This document shows positions 38,699-47,800 of a stretch of 64,000 nt of DNA, one piece after another; the first letter of the stretch is position 1, and each line of letters starts with the position of its first letter. Below the pieces are notes generated by a model. The model was not told the origin of the DNA. It did not search any database and worked only from the letters and a program-made list of their open reading frames with translations. Position numbers and translations under genes: made by a program. Source of the DNA: an uncultured Rubripirellula sp. (GTDB lineage: Bacteria; Planctomycetota; Planctomycetia; Pirellulales; Pirellulaceae); the NCBI GenBank assembly GCA_938075415.1, contig CALJHC010000003.1, positions 434,001-498,000 on the forward strand, written 5' to 3'.

Positions 38699-38965
38699 AT
38701 GCCTGCTTGGACCGTAAAACTACTCACATTCGCCCTCCTGGCCCCGCTATTGGCTGTCGTCGCTGGTTGCCGAGGCGCTCAACTGTTGCCACCTGCAGGT
38801 CCCATGAACCAACAGCAGGCCAATGCCGTGGTGCATGATCCGTTTCCGCAAAATGACATCGGACCCTACGACCCCTCCTCGCGTCCGCCAAGCTATCAGC
38901 AACCCCTACCAGAACCAGTGCGTAATCGAATCGTCCCAGATCAAATGTCATGGCTGGGTCGTTAG
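38699..38965 (+). CDS. small lipoprotein, unknown function
   Basis: 88 residues. MPAWTVKLLTFALLAPLLAVVAGC gives a lipoprotein signal with lipobox VAGC (Cys24). The mature part is short, Pro/Gln-rich (QQPLPEPVRNRIVPDQMSW) and has no recognised domain. A clean signal peptide and lipobox in an ORF this short argue that it is real. It lies between manA and the pseudouridine synthase on the same strand with gaps of 213 and 342 bp, so it may be transcribed alone. Confidence 0.65.
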   Translation: MPAWTVKLLTFALLAPLLAVVAGCRGAQLLPPAGPMNQQQANAVVHDPFPQNDIGPYDPSSRPPSYQQPLPEPVRNRIVPDQMSWLGR

Positions 38966-39307
38966 TTTCTCTCTCGCTTAAAATTGGATTGCCTGTCAGT
39001 GATGAATTGATTTCACGCCGACCGGCGAAAAAGGCCGCGAAAACTCACTGCTTGGAGATCGCAGCTTTTAAGTCCGATCAACTCGGCAAAGCCCATCACA
39101 GCGATATTTCACACCCTTTTTGGAAGCATGATCAAAGCTCGATCACAACGTGATTTTGCAAATGCAGGTCGCATCGACCCCGCAGTTGTCCTGCACTTTC
39201 TCACTCAAGTGACCAAATCGGCCATTTGACCTTTTCGGACACTGGAAGGACTGGGCAGTCTTCTGGTAGCCTGAAGCCCTTTCACGGCAGCAAGTACCGA
39301 GACCACA
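38966..39307. other. intergenic, nothing recognised
   Basis: About 340 bp before the pseudouridine synthase gene. No repeat, hairpin or small gene was identified. Confidence 0.4.
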
Positions 39308-40483
39308 ATGCCCCGAAAGTCTGTGTCCAAACGCTCGCGAACACGCTCGAATCGAGCGTCAGCGCCGGAACAACCGATTCGACTTCAGCGGCTTCTAGCT
39401 TCCGCTGGTTATGGTAGTCGCAGGCAATGCGAGGACCTGATCGAAACAGGCCGTGTTGATGTCGACGGTATCACCGTTACCAAGCTTGGCACGACGGTTG
39501 CCGTGGCGGACCAAAAGGTCAAGGTAGACGGCGTTTTGCTGAAAAAGCAAAAGCTCGTCTACTACGCGGTGAACAAACCCGTTGGCTTTGTGACCACCAA
39601 TCGTGATCCTCGAGGTCGGCCACGAGTCATCGACCTTGTCCCTCCCAATGAGCGGGTTTTTCCCGTGGGAAGATTAGATCTTTCGAGTGAAGGCTTATTG
39701 CTTCTCACCAATGATGGTGAGTTATCTCAAAGACTCACCCATCCAAAATTTGGGGTTCGGAAGGTCTATCGAGTGACCGTTGCCGGAAAAGTCGATGTTG
39801 AGTCGATGAAAAAGATGCGGCAAGGCATTTACATCGCCGAAGGATTTGTGAAGGTTGAAGGCGCGAAACTTCTCAAGACTCGAGGTCGCGCGACAGAAAT
39901 GGAAATCATTCTTCGGGAAGGTAAAAATCGGGAAATTCGTCGGATTCTCGCCCGCCTTGGTCACAAAGTTCAAAAACTCAGACGAATCGCAGTTGGGCCG
40001 CTAAAGCTGGGTGAAGTTCCCAGTGGTGCTTATCGTCAACTAACTTCTCAAGAGGTGGACAAACTGTGGCGTGCTACAGAACTTGCTGAACAGGCTGAAA
40101 AAGACAATCCATCCAAACCAAAAAGTGGTCCCAAAAAGAAAGGGAAAGCGAAAAAAGCCACCCGATCGACCAACTCACGAAGTGCTGCAATCAAGCGAGC
40201 AGCAAAACATCCGAGCCCCAACCGGGGAACGAGATCTACCTTCCTGCCCGGTGTCAGCGAACCCAATGCAACCGGCGTCGTGATCGGCGGTGACTTTGAC
40301 TCAAAGTCGGCCAGCAACCCGAACGATCATTCCAAACAAAAGAAAACAACGAAGAAACGCGCGTCCAGTACGCGTGGTAAAAAAAGCTCCAAAAAAACTA
40401 AGAGCCGAACGAGCAGTCGACGCTCCTCTGGCGGCTCGAAGCCAACCCGAAAACGCGGCCCCAATCAACGACGCAAAACTTGA
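39308..40483 (+). CDS. rluB: 23S rRNA pseudouridine synthase, RluB-like
   Basis: 391 residues. An N-terminal S4 domain (IRLQRLLASAGYGSRRQCEDLIETGRVDVDG, split here: S4 core about residues 24-65) is followed by the RsuA/RluB catalytic core: YYAVNKPVGFVTTNRD, FPVGRLDLSSEGLLLLTNDG with the catalytic Asp, and EGKNREIRRILARLGHKVQKLRR. The last ~125 residues (about 266-391) are a low-complexity tail rich in Lys, Arg and Ser (KKKGKAKKATRSTNS type), likely disordered and RNA-binding. It modifies uridine in the large ribosomal subunit near the peptidyl transferase centre. Its stop overlaps the pyrK start (TGATG). Confidence 0.92.
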   Translation: MPRKSVSKRSRTRSNRASAPEQPIRLQRLLASAGYGSRRQCEDLIETGRVDVDGITVTKLGTTVAVADQKVKVDGVLLKKQKLVYYAVNKPVGFVTTNRDPRGRPRVIDLVPPNERVFPVGRLDLSSEGLLLLTNDGELSQRLTHPKFGVRKVYRVTVAGKVDVESMKKMRQGIYIAEGFVKVEGAKLLKTRGRATEMEIILREGKNREIRRILARLGHKVQKLRRIAVGPLKLGEVPSGAYRQLTSQEVDKLWRATELAEQAEKDNPSKPKSGPKKKGKAKKATRSTNSRSAAIKRAAKHPSPNRGTRSTFLPGVSEPNATGVVIGGDFDSKSASNPNDHSKQKKTTKKRASSTRGKKSSKKTKSRTSSRRSSGGSKPTRKRGPNQRRKT

Positions 40484-41361
40484 TGTCAAAACTGCATGCT
40501 GATTACTATGCCGATTCGATGCACCAAATCGATACCCCATTGGTGCGCAACGAACTGATTGCTGAGGATACTTACGTCCTTCGCGTCGAGGCTCCTGAAA
40601 TTGCTCAACAAGTTGTACCAGGGCAGTTCGTCATGATCCGCCTCAGTGACACCGACGCTCCCTTAATTGGACGCGCTCTGGCTGTCTACGCGATCCTTAA
40701 TGACGAATCGGGGCATGCAAAATGGCTGGAATTGGTCTACCTAAAAAAAGGCACGATGACTTCGGCATTGGCCACTTCCCCCCTTGGCCGAGTTGTCACG
40801 CTTTGGGGACCCCTGGGAAATGGATTCGCCAATCGCCCCTGTGACCACCTGATTATGGTTGCCGGAGGAATCGGTCAAACACCGATGCTTCTGATGGGTC
40901 AAGAAGCCAAGGGAAACCAATCCTTTGGTAAGCCGACCAGAACTTCAGGTTGGGGGCAGGAGGTTGAACTGATCTATGGTGCCAGACGAAAAAGCCTGCT
41001 CGCCTGTGTCGATGAATTTGACAAGGCAGGATTCAATGTCACACTTTGCACCGATGATGGTTCTATTGGCCGCCAACAGTTGGTTCCAGATGTACTGAGT
41101 GAAAGACTCGCTGAAATCCCTGCTGACAAGAAAGTTCGCGTCGTTACTTGCGGACCGGAAATCATGATGGAAAAAGTTGCCGAAATCTGCAAAGAAAAGT
41201 CAGTGGATTGTCAGGTTTCCATGGAAACCCCGATGGCTTGCGGAATCGGAATCTGCTTTTCTTGCGTCGCGCAAGTGAAACAAGATGGACCAGAACAATG
41301 GGACTACAAACGCACCTGCGTGGAAGGTCCTATCTTTGACGCTGACCAGATCTGCTGGTGA
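40483..41361 (+). CDS. pyrK: dihydroorotate dehydrogenase electron-transfer subunit (PyrK-like)
   Basis: 292 residues. An N-terminal FAD-binding domain (PGQFVMIRLSDTDAPLIGRALAVY), then an NAD-binding region (MVAGGIGQTPMLLMGQEA, CGPEIMMEKVAEIC), then a 2Fe-2S site CGIGICFSC with Cys near 253, 258, 261 and a last Cys near 279. This is PyrK, which links PyrD-B to NAD+. It is a subunit of ferredoxin-reductase type, so sulfide dehydrogenase gamma is an alternative. No pyrD lies next to it. The ATG overlaps the rluB stop by one base. Confidence 0.85.
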   Translation: MSKLHADYYADSMHQIDTPLVRNELIAEDTYVLRVEAPEIAQQVVPGQFVMIRLSDTDAPLIGRALAVYAILNDESGHAKWLELVYLKKGTMTSALATSPLGRVVTLWGPLGNGFANRPCDHLIMVAGGIGQTPMLLMGQEAKGNQSFGKPTRTSGWGQEVELIYGARRKSLLACVDEFDKAGFNVTLCTDDGSIGRQQLVPDVLSERLAEIPADKKVRVVTCGPEIMMEKVAEICKEKSVDCQVSMETPMACGIGICFSCVAQVKQDGPEQWDYKRTCVEGPIFDADQICW

Positions 41362-41573
41362 AGGATCATCAATGATGCGTGATGTTGGCTCTCAGTCGAA
41401 ATCACGCATCATTGGAAGCATCTTGCTCAGAATGAACGTGGTCACCGGCTCGATCTCCGGAGATCCCCCAGAGATGGCTTCCGTTGCGTATCGAGTTTCG
41501 TTGTACCAACAATGAAAATAACGAACGAAGCCGAATAGCAGATCGAAAAGGAAGCTGAGATTGAATCGTTACT

Positions 41574-41602
41574 TCCCTCATGAGACTTCATTTCATGAGG
41601 GA
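41574..41602. terminator. perfect 10-bp inverted repeat between converging genes
   Basis: TCCCTCATGA (41574-41583) pairs perfectly with TCATGAGGGA (41593-41602) over a 9-base loop. It lies between two converging genes and could stop transcription from both sides. There is no T-run on either side, so its strength is doubtful. Confidence 0.4.
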
Positions 41603-41623
41603 TTGTCGATTGAGAACACTTGG

Positions 41624-41657
41624 TGAAGGACAACGCTGGGTGAAGGACAACGCTGGG
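41624..41657. repeat. 17-bp tandem duplication
   Basis: TGAAGGACAACGCTGGG occurs at 41624-41640 and again directly at 41641-41657, both perfect. Non-coding. Confidence 0.85.
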
Positions 41658-41724
41658 TTGTCAGCGAATCGAAACGATCTCCTTGAAAGGTCAATTCGCA
41701 AAGCGACCTCACACTAGCCTCAGC

Positions 41725-42672
41725 TTAGCGAAAGTAGGAACCGTTTGTGGTCGGTGAAGCTCCGTCAGTAGGATAGGACAAACCGGTGGAAGTACTTCCA
41801 GGGGTGTAAGCCTCACCCACAGTCGGTGGTGACGATCCATTCGGGGGCAAAACTGAACCCGAGGGTGTCGCATAATCCAAGGTTGCATTGGCAGTTGAAA
41901 AATCCGGTGTCGTATTGCTGAATGATCCAACTTGCTCAGCCATCGAATTCGTGGGAACTGTTTGACTACCACCTTGGTTCATGCTTGCCGAGGGTGTGAT
42001 CGCGGCAACAGCGGGCGAATCCGTTGGAAGTGAAAACCCGTTTTTCGGCAACGCTCCCATTCCCGATTGCGATGTCGAAAATTGGTTGCTTGGTGGCGAA
42101 AAACCGTGACCCATCGATGTCGACGCGACAGCAGATGATGGCATTGATGGCTGCGCTGCGAACGTCTGCGTGCTCGGCGCACCAAATGCGTCAGTTGCTA
42201 TCCCGCCATTCGCTCCTTTGGGCGTAAATGCCTTGTCCCCAAATGTGTAAGACTTTGGCATGGCAGTGTCCATTTGACCATTCGACGCGGGAGCAGCTGT
42301 CGGCGAGACTGAAGAGGCAGTTTGGTATCCGTTGGCTCGAGCGGCGCCCAGATTAGCCGTTTGCGTTGCATAATCAGGAGTGCCCCCACCACTAGCAAAC
42401 TGTTGTGTCATTGGTTCGCCCTCATCAATATCAAGATCAGGTATTGAAGTACCACCTGCGATGGATGCAATGGCCTCAGGCGTGGAATTTGCACTTGGTG
42501 GCGCCGGATAAGTAACCTCCGGACCCGCGCTCGCCAACGATTCAGGACTTGGCTCCCCGCGCCAGTTAAAAAAACCTGCTCCGGGAATACTGCTACAACC
42601 GGTCAAAAAGACCGGAATCATCGACAGAGTCAGTGAGACGATTAAATTGCGTTTTAAGTATTGATTCAGCAT
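41725..42672 (-). CDS. low-complexity lipoprotein, unknown function
   Basis: 315 residues. MLNQYLKRNLIVSLTLSMIPVFLTGC is a lipoprotein signal with lipobox LTGC (Cys26). The rest is rich in Ser, Pro, Thr, Ala, Gly and Asn, with no predicted helix and no domain I recognise; it reads as intrinsically disordered. It may be a surface-layer or envelope-associated lipoprotein. The coding sequence lacks stops and has a proper signal, which supports a real gene despite the composition. Confidence 0.65.
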   Translation of the reverse strand: MLNQYLKRNLIVSLTLSMIPVFLTGCSSIPGAGFFNWRGEPSPESLASAGPEVTYPAPPSANSTPEAIASIAGGTSIPDLDIDEGEPMTQQFASGGGTPDYATQTANLGAARANGYQTASSVSPTAAPASNGQMDTAMPKSYTFGDKAFTPKGANGGIATDAFGAPSTQTFAAQPSMPSSAVASTSMGHGFSPPSNQFSTSQSGMGALPKNGFSLPTDSPAVAAITPSASMNQGGSQTVPTNSMAEQVGSFSNTTPDFSTANATLDYATPSGSVLPPNGSSPPTVGEAYTPGSTSTGLSYPTDGASPTTNGSYFR

Positions 42673-43271
42673 CTTGCCAACCTTCCGATGTACTTCGCCA
42701 TCTCACCCCATCATTGGGAGAGATTCCAAGCTTTGCCCAACTCAGTCAGATAAATCCACATCCGACCACAAATTTCAAGACGGTCACGGCACCGTATGAA
42801 GCGAGAGCAAATCACGTCAATGTCAGCTTTCCAAAAGAATCCTTGTGAAACAAAAAATCCTTTTGGATGTTTCACGCGTTAGCTGAAAAATCTGCGATGC
42901 ACGAAATTGCATGAAAGTTCACGACTGAGGGCATCTCTTAGCAACCAATACAAAATAGATTGCCCACATCGCGAAATCATCCGACCGATCGTTGGATCGA
43001 TCGCGACTGCGCGAAACTTGGCGACAGCTCATCGATACGGATCCAGTGGCGTTCCCTGAACCAACTTGGCTTCCGAATTGGTTACCAAGGACTCGTTTCA
43101 TTCTGCGTTTACCCGAGCAGGGCATGCTTCAACCAAGAAATGAGCTAATGCCGAAGTCGGGTTCAAAATAAGAGGATTTCATTGCGATGAAGGGTCACCG
43201 ATTCGCCAGAACACCCTATTACAAAAGAACCGACGATAGAGTTCTCAGCAGAGAAAAATCTCCATCGCCAC
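42673..43271. other. intergenic region with interleaved inverted repeats
   Basis: About 600 bp between gltD (ends at 43272) and the lipoprotein start. It holds the interleaved pairs at 42831-42875. No gene was found in any frame that is convincing. Confidence 0.4.
42831..42875 (-). repeat. two interleaved inverted repeats (pseudoknot or switch candidate)
   Basis: CCAAAAG (42831-42837) pairs with CTTTTGG (42860-42866), and GTGAAACA (42845-42852) pairs with TGTTTCAC (42868-42875). The arms are ordered A-B-A'-B', so the two stems exclude each other as plain hairpins or form an H-type pseudoknot. It sits about 160 bp upstream of the lipoprotein start on the minus strand. Confidence 0.4.
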
Positions 43272-44780
43272 TTAGACACCAACCACCTCCATGCTGGTCC
43301 CTTGCGTGATTCCCGGGGCCGGTAAATCACTGGAACCCTCAAGAAACAGATCAATCGCACGTGCGGCGCCACGCCCCTCGTTGATGGCCCAAACCACCAA
43401 ACTTTGGCCACGACGACAATCACCGGCAGCAAAAACACCTTCCAGGTTGGTGGCAAATCTTCCATGCTCTGCTTTAAAATTACTGCGGCCGTCCAAATCG
43501 ATTTTCAAAGAATCCGCTAGATATTGCTCGGGACCCAAGAATCCCATTGAAAGAAGAATTAACTGAGCTGGCCACTCCTTCTCTGAACCAGCAACCTCAT
43601 TCATCTCCCAACCACCATCTTCTTTTCGGGTCCATTGAACCGTCACTGTTTTGATTCCCTGAACTTGACCGGAATCATCAACAATGAATTCCTTACTAAG
43701 TACCTGAAACTCTCGTGGGTCGCTTCCATATTTAACGGACGCTTCCTCGTGGCCATAATCAACTCGAAAGACACGAGGCCACTCCGGCCATGGATTGTCG
43801 TCAGAACGTTCAGCCGGTGGTTTGGGAAGCAATTCAAAATTCACCAAGCTACGGCAACCGTGGCGCAAACTGGTGGCGATGCAATCGGTTCCGGTATCCC
43901 CACCACCGATCACGATCACGTCCTTTCCTTCAGCACTAATAAATTGGTCGGAAATCGTGTCACCGTGCACCATCTGCTTGGTGTTGGCGGTCAAGAAATC
44001 CATCGCGAAATGCACACCGCTTGCCTCTCGGTTTGGAATGGGCAGGTCACGTGGTTTCGTCGCACCACAGGCGAGCAAGATAGCGTCGTGATCATCACTC
44101 AACTGCTTGGGATCAACGTTTTGACCGACATTGGCCCCGGTGACAAACTTGACGCCTTCAGCGGTCATTTTGTCGACGCGGCGTTGCACCGCTTCTTTCG
44201 ACAATTTCATGTTGGGAATTCCGTACTGCAACAACCCACCAATACGATCCGCTCGCTCAAAAACGGTCACATGATGCCCAGCCTGATTCAATTGGTCAGC
44301 GGCCGATAGTCCCGCGGGACCACTACCAACAATTGCCACCTTCTTGCCAGTTCGGTGCTGCGGTGGTTCGGGTTGAATCCATCCCTCGGACCAGGCACGG
44401 TCAACAATTGCGTTTTCAATGTTCTTGATCGTGACAGGTGGGTTGGTGATTCCCAAAACGCAAGAACCCTCACACGGCGCGGGACAAGTCCGGCCCGTGA
44501 ACTCAGGAAAATTGTTCGTCTTGTGCAACCGTTCACTGGCCTCTTTCCATCGATTGTTGTAGACCAAGTCATTCCACTCGGGGATCAGGTTATCAATCGG
44601 ACACCCTGTCGCTGACTGACAAAAGGGGACTCCACAATCCATACAGCGAGCGCCCTGCTCAAGCAGGTGCTGCTTCTTTGGTTCGGTGTAGATTTCGTCA
44701 TAATCGTTGATTCGAACAACGGGCAATCGCCATTCGACTTTCTTACGTTCAAACTCTTTGAATCCGGTTGGCTTACCCAT
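43272..44780 (-). CDS. gltD: glutamate synthase small (beta) subunit
   Basis: 502 residues. The N-terminal Fe-S region has Cys near 46, 49, 54 and 60 ([20 protein letters not shown]) and 99, 103, 107 (CPAPCEGSC). Then come the FAD motif [21 protein letters not shown], the NADPH motif [15 protein letters not shown], and the C-terminal [18 protein letters not shown]. It feeds electrons from NADPH to GltB for making glutamate from glutamine and 2-oxoglutarate. It follows gltB by 95 bp on the same strand. Confidence 0.96.
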   Translation of the reverse strand: MGKPTGFKEFERKKVEWRLPVVRINDYDEIYTEPKKQHLLEQGARCMDCGVPFCQSATGCPIDNLIPEWNDLVYNNRWKEASERLHKTNNFPEFTGRTCPAPCEGSCVLGITNPPVTIKNIENAIVDRAWSEGWIQPEPPQHRTGKKVAIVGSGPAGLSAADQLNQAGHHVTVFERADRIGGLLQYGIPNMKLSKEAVQRRVDKMTAEGVKFVTGANVGQNVDPKQLSDDHDAILLACGATKPRDLPIPNREASGVHFAMDFLTANTKQMVHGDTISDQFISAEGKDVIVIGGGDTGTDCIATSLRHGCRSLVNFELLPKPPAERSDDNPWPEWPRVFRVDYGHEEASVKYGSDPREFQVLSKEFIVDDSGQVQGIKTVTVQWTRKEDGGWEMNEVAGSEKEWPAQLILLSMGFLGPEQYLADSLKIDLDGRSNFKAEHGRFATNLEGVFAAGDCRRGQSLVVWAINEGRGAARAIDLFLEGSSDLPAPGITQGTSMEVVGV

Positions 44781-44824
44781 CGTTATCGCTGCGTTTATTC
44801 GAGAATTCTTAGTATTGAAATGAA

Positions 44825-44845
44825 AAACGCGTCATGCACGCGTTT
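44825..44845 (-). terminator. attenuator-like hairpin between gltB and gltD
   Basis: AAACGCG (44825-44831) and CGCGTTT (44839-44845) form a perfect 7-bp stem with a 7-base loop. On the minus strand the stem's descending arm runs into TTTTT, which resembles a weak Rho-independent terminator. It would lower gltD relative to gltB, or be a stabilising hairpin. Confidence 0.4.
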
Positions 44846-44875
44846 AAAAACATTTACCTGTGGTTCACACCTGAA

Positions 44876-47800
44876 TCACTGACTTGCGACTTGCTGTTGA
44901 GCTAACTCTTTCAAAACTCGCTTGTAGTCAACCGGCATCACTTTGACGCATTGCGATTTAAATGTTTGCCAATCAGCCAGTGCAGCAGCGGCAACCGAAC
45001 TATCGGTGTATCGATGATGATTCTCAATCATCCCCTTAACCTCCGCTTCTTCCTCGGCATTTTCAATCGACTCCAACTCAACCAAAGCCAAATTGCAGTT
45101 CAAGTTAAAGTCACCCTGTTGGTCCCAAATGTAGGCGATCCCACCAGACATCCCCGCGGCAAAGTTCCTCCCGGTTGGCCCCAGGACAACCACCCGACCG
45201 CCAGTCATGTATTCACAACCGTGGTCTCCAACACCTTCAACGACCGTCTTGGCACCGCTATTGCGAACACAGAAGCGTTCTGCCGCACGACCGCGGAAAT
45301 AAGCCTCTCCGCTGGTTGCACCGTAGAGGCAAACGTTTCCGATCAGAATATTGTTCTCAGCAACAAACGTACTCGATTTGGATGGGTAAATAATGAGCCG
45401 ACCCCCACTTAAACCTTTGCCGACGTAATCATTTGCGTCCCCTTCAAGACGAATGGTTATTCCATGGCTGAGAAATGCACCCAAACTCTGTCCCGCTGAA
45501 CCAGAGAGCTCAATCTGAATGGTTTCATCCGGCAGACCGGCTTGACCGTATTTCTTTGCCACTTCATTACTGAGGATGGTTCCGACGGTGCGGTTGATGT
45601 TAATGATCGGTGATTTAATCACCACGGGCGAACCGGATTCCAGTGCTGGCTGGGCGGCGTCGAGCAAAGTCGTGATATCAAGTGATTTTTCCAGGCCATG
45701 ATCCTGCGCCTGCGAACAAATCACTCCGACATCCTGATGAGGCTTGTTGGCCGGCATCAAGACCGAGGTTAAATCAAGGCCATCAGATTTCCAATGTTTA
45801 ATGGCGTTGTCTGTCTTCAATGCTTCGCAGCGGCCGACCATCTCATCGATGGTTCGGAAACCCAATTTTGCCATCAACTGCCTCGCCTCTTCCGCAACCA
45901 TGAAGAGATAGTTCACGACATGCTCGGGCTTACCACTGAATTTCTTTCGCAAATCTGGGTCTTGAGTCGCAATACCCACAGGGCAGGTGTTCAAGTGGCA
46001 TTTCCGCATCATGATGCACCCCATGGTGATCAGGGGAGCAGTTGAGAAACCAAACTCTTCCGCTCCTAACAATGCAGCAATCACAACGTCTCGCCCTGTC
46101 TTTAATCCACCGTCAGTCTGCAAGACAACACGACTTCGCAGGTCGTTAAGAACAAGAACCTGATGGGTCTCGGCGATACCCAATTCCCAAGGCAAACCGG
46201 CATGCTTGATGCTTGTCAAAGGTGACGCTCCGGTTCCGCCGGTATCACCCGAGATCAAGATATGGTCTGCATGGGCTTTCGCGACTCCCGATGCAATCAC
46301 ACCGACACCCACCTCGCTTACCAACTTGACACTGATACGGGCCTGACGATTAGCGTTCTTCAGATCGTGAATCAGTTGAGCAAGGTCCTCAATCGAGTAA
46401 ATATCATGATGCGGTGGTGGACTGATTAGCCCAACGCCCGGTGTGCTGTAGCGAATCCTCGCAATGTTGTTATCAACCTTTTTGCCTGGTAACTCTCCAC
46501 CCTCACCAGGCTTCGCACCTTGCGAGACCTTGATCTGGATTTCATCAGCGTTGGAAAGGTATTCAATCGTTACACCGAATCGTCCCGAAGCAACCTGCTT
46601 GATTGCTGATCGTTTTGAATCACCATTGGCCATGGCTTGAAAGCGAATAGGATCTTCTCCCCCTTCGCCGGTATTACTCTTGCCACCCAGGCGGTTCATC
46701 GCGACCGCCAACGCTTCATGGGATTCGGCACTGATGCTGCCAAAACTCATCGCTCCGGTGCAAAACCGCTTCACTATTTCTTTGGCAGGTTCAACTTCCT
46801 CCAGAGGAATGGGTGTCGCTCGATCTTCGTCGAATTCGAGCAGGCCACGAAGGGTGCATCGATTACGACTATCCTGATTAATGGTCTCAGAAAATCGCCA
46901 ATAGGCAGCTTCGTCATTTCCCCTAGCAGCCAATTGCAAATTAGAAATCGACTGGGGAGACCACGCATGTTTTTCGCCTTCAGCCCGCCAATGGTATTCC
47001 CCTAGATTGGGTAACTGGCCCAGTTGCTTGTCAATATTTTCTGGGTAACCGAGACGGTGTCGACGCATTGCTTCTTCAGCAACCACATCAAACGAAACAC
47101 CCTGAATTCGGCTTGCTGTTCCCACAAAGCATTTGTCAATAATTTCATCGCGCAGTCCCAGAGCTTCAAAAATCTGCGCTCCCTTGTAACTCTGCAATGT
47201 GCTGATACCCATTTTGGCCATGACCTTTAACATGCCCTTGGCAACGCCTTTTCGATAAGCGGCGACAATTTTCTCATCGTCAAAGCTTGGATCCAACAAT
47301 CCATCTCGGCTTGCCTGCCATAAAGCTTCAAACGCCAGATAAGGGTTAATACCATCGGCACCGTAGCCAATCAGTAGGCAATGATGGTGAACCTCCCTCG
47401 CTTCGCCAGTTTCAACAAGAAGACCAATCTGTGTTCGCTTCGTTTGCTTGACCAGATGATGGTGCACGGCACCAACGGCGAGTAGCGCGCTGACCGGAAC
47501 TCGATCCTGACCCACCCGACGATCGGATAGAACGATCAGCTGAATCCCCTCATCCGCTGCAGCCTCAGCCTCTTGAGAAATTCGGTCCAAAGTCGCCTCA
47601 AGGCCCGCTTTGCCCTCTGCTCGAGAATAGGTGATGTCAATCACCTGACTTTTCCATCCCTGATGATCGATGTCCTTGAGTGAAGCCATTTCCTCGTTGG
47701 TGAGGATTGGGTGCTCAATCAATAGCCGGTGGCAATGCTCGGGAGTTGCATCAAGCAAGTTAGCCTCGGGGCCAACGTAACACTCCAGAGACATGATCAC

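Larger units (their letters stand above)
41362..41724. other. convergent intergenic region with inverted and tandem repeats
   Basis: Between pyrK (plus) and the lipoprotein gene (minus). It holds a perfect 10-bp inverted repeat and a 17-bp tandem repeat described separately. No gene. Confidence 0.5.

Noticed and set aside
43635-44309. 224-codon plus-strand frame across gltD
   Set aside because: It runs opposite to the strongly conserved gltD and is a shadow of its codon pattern.
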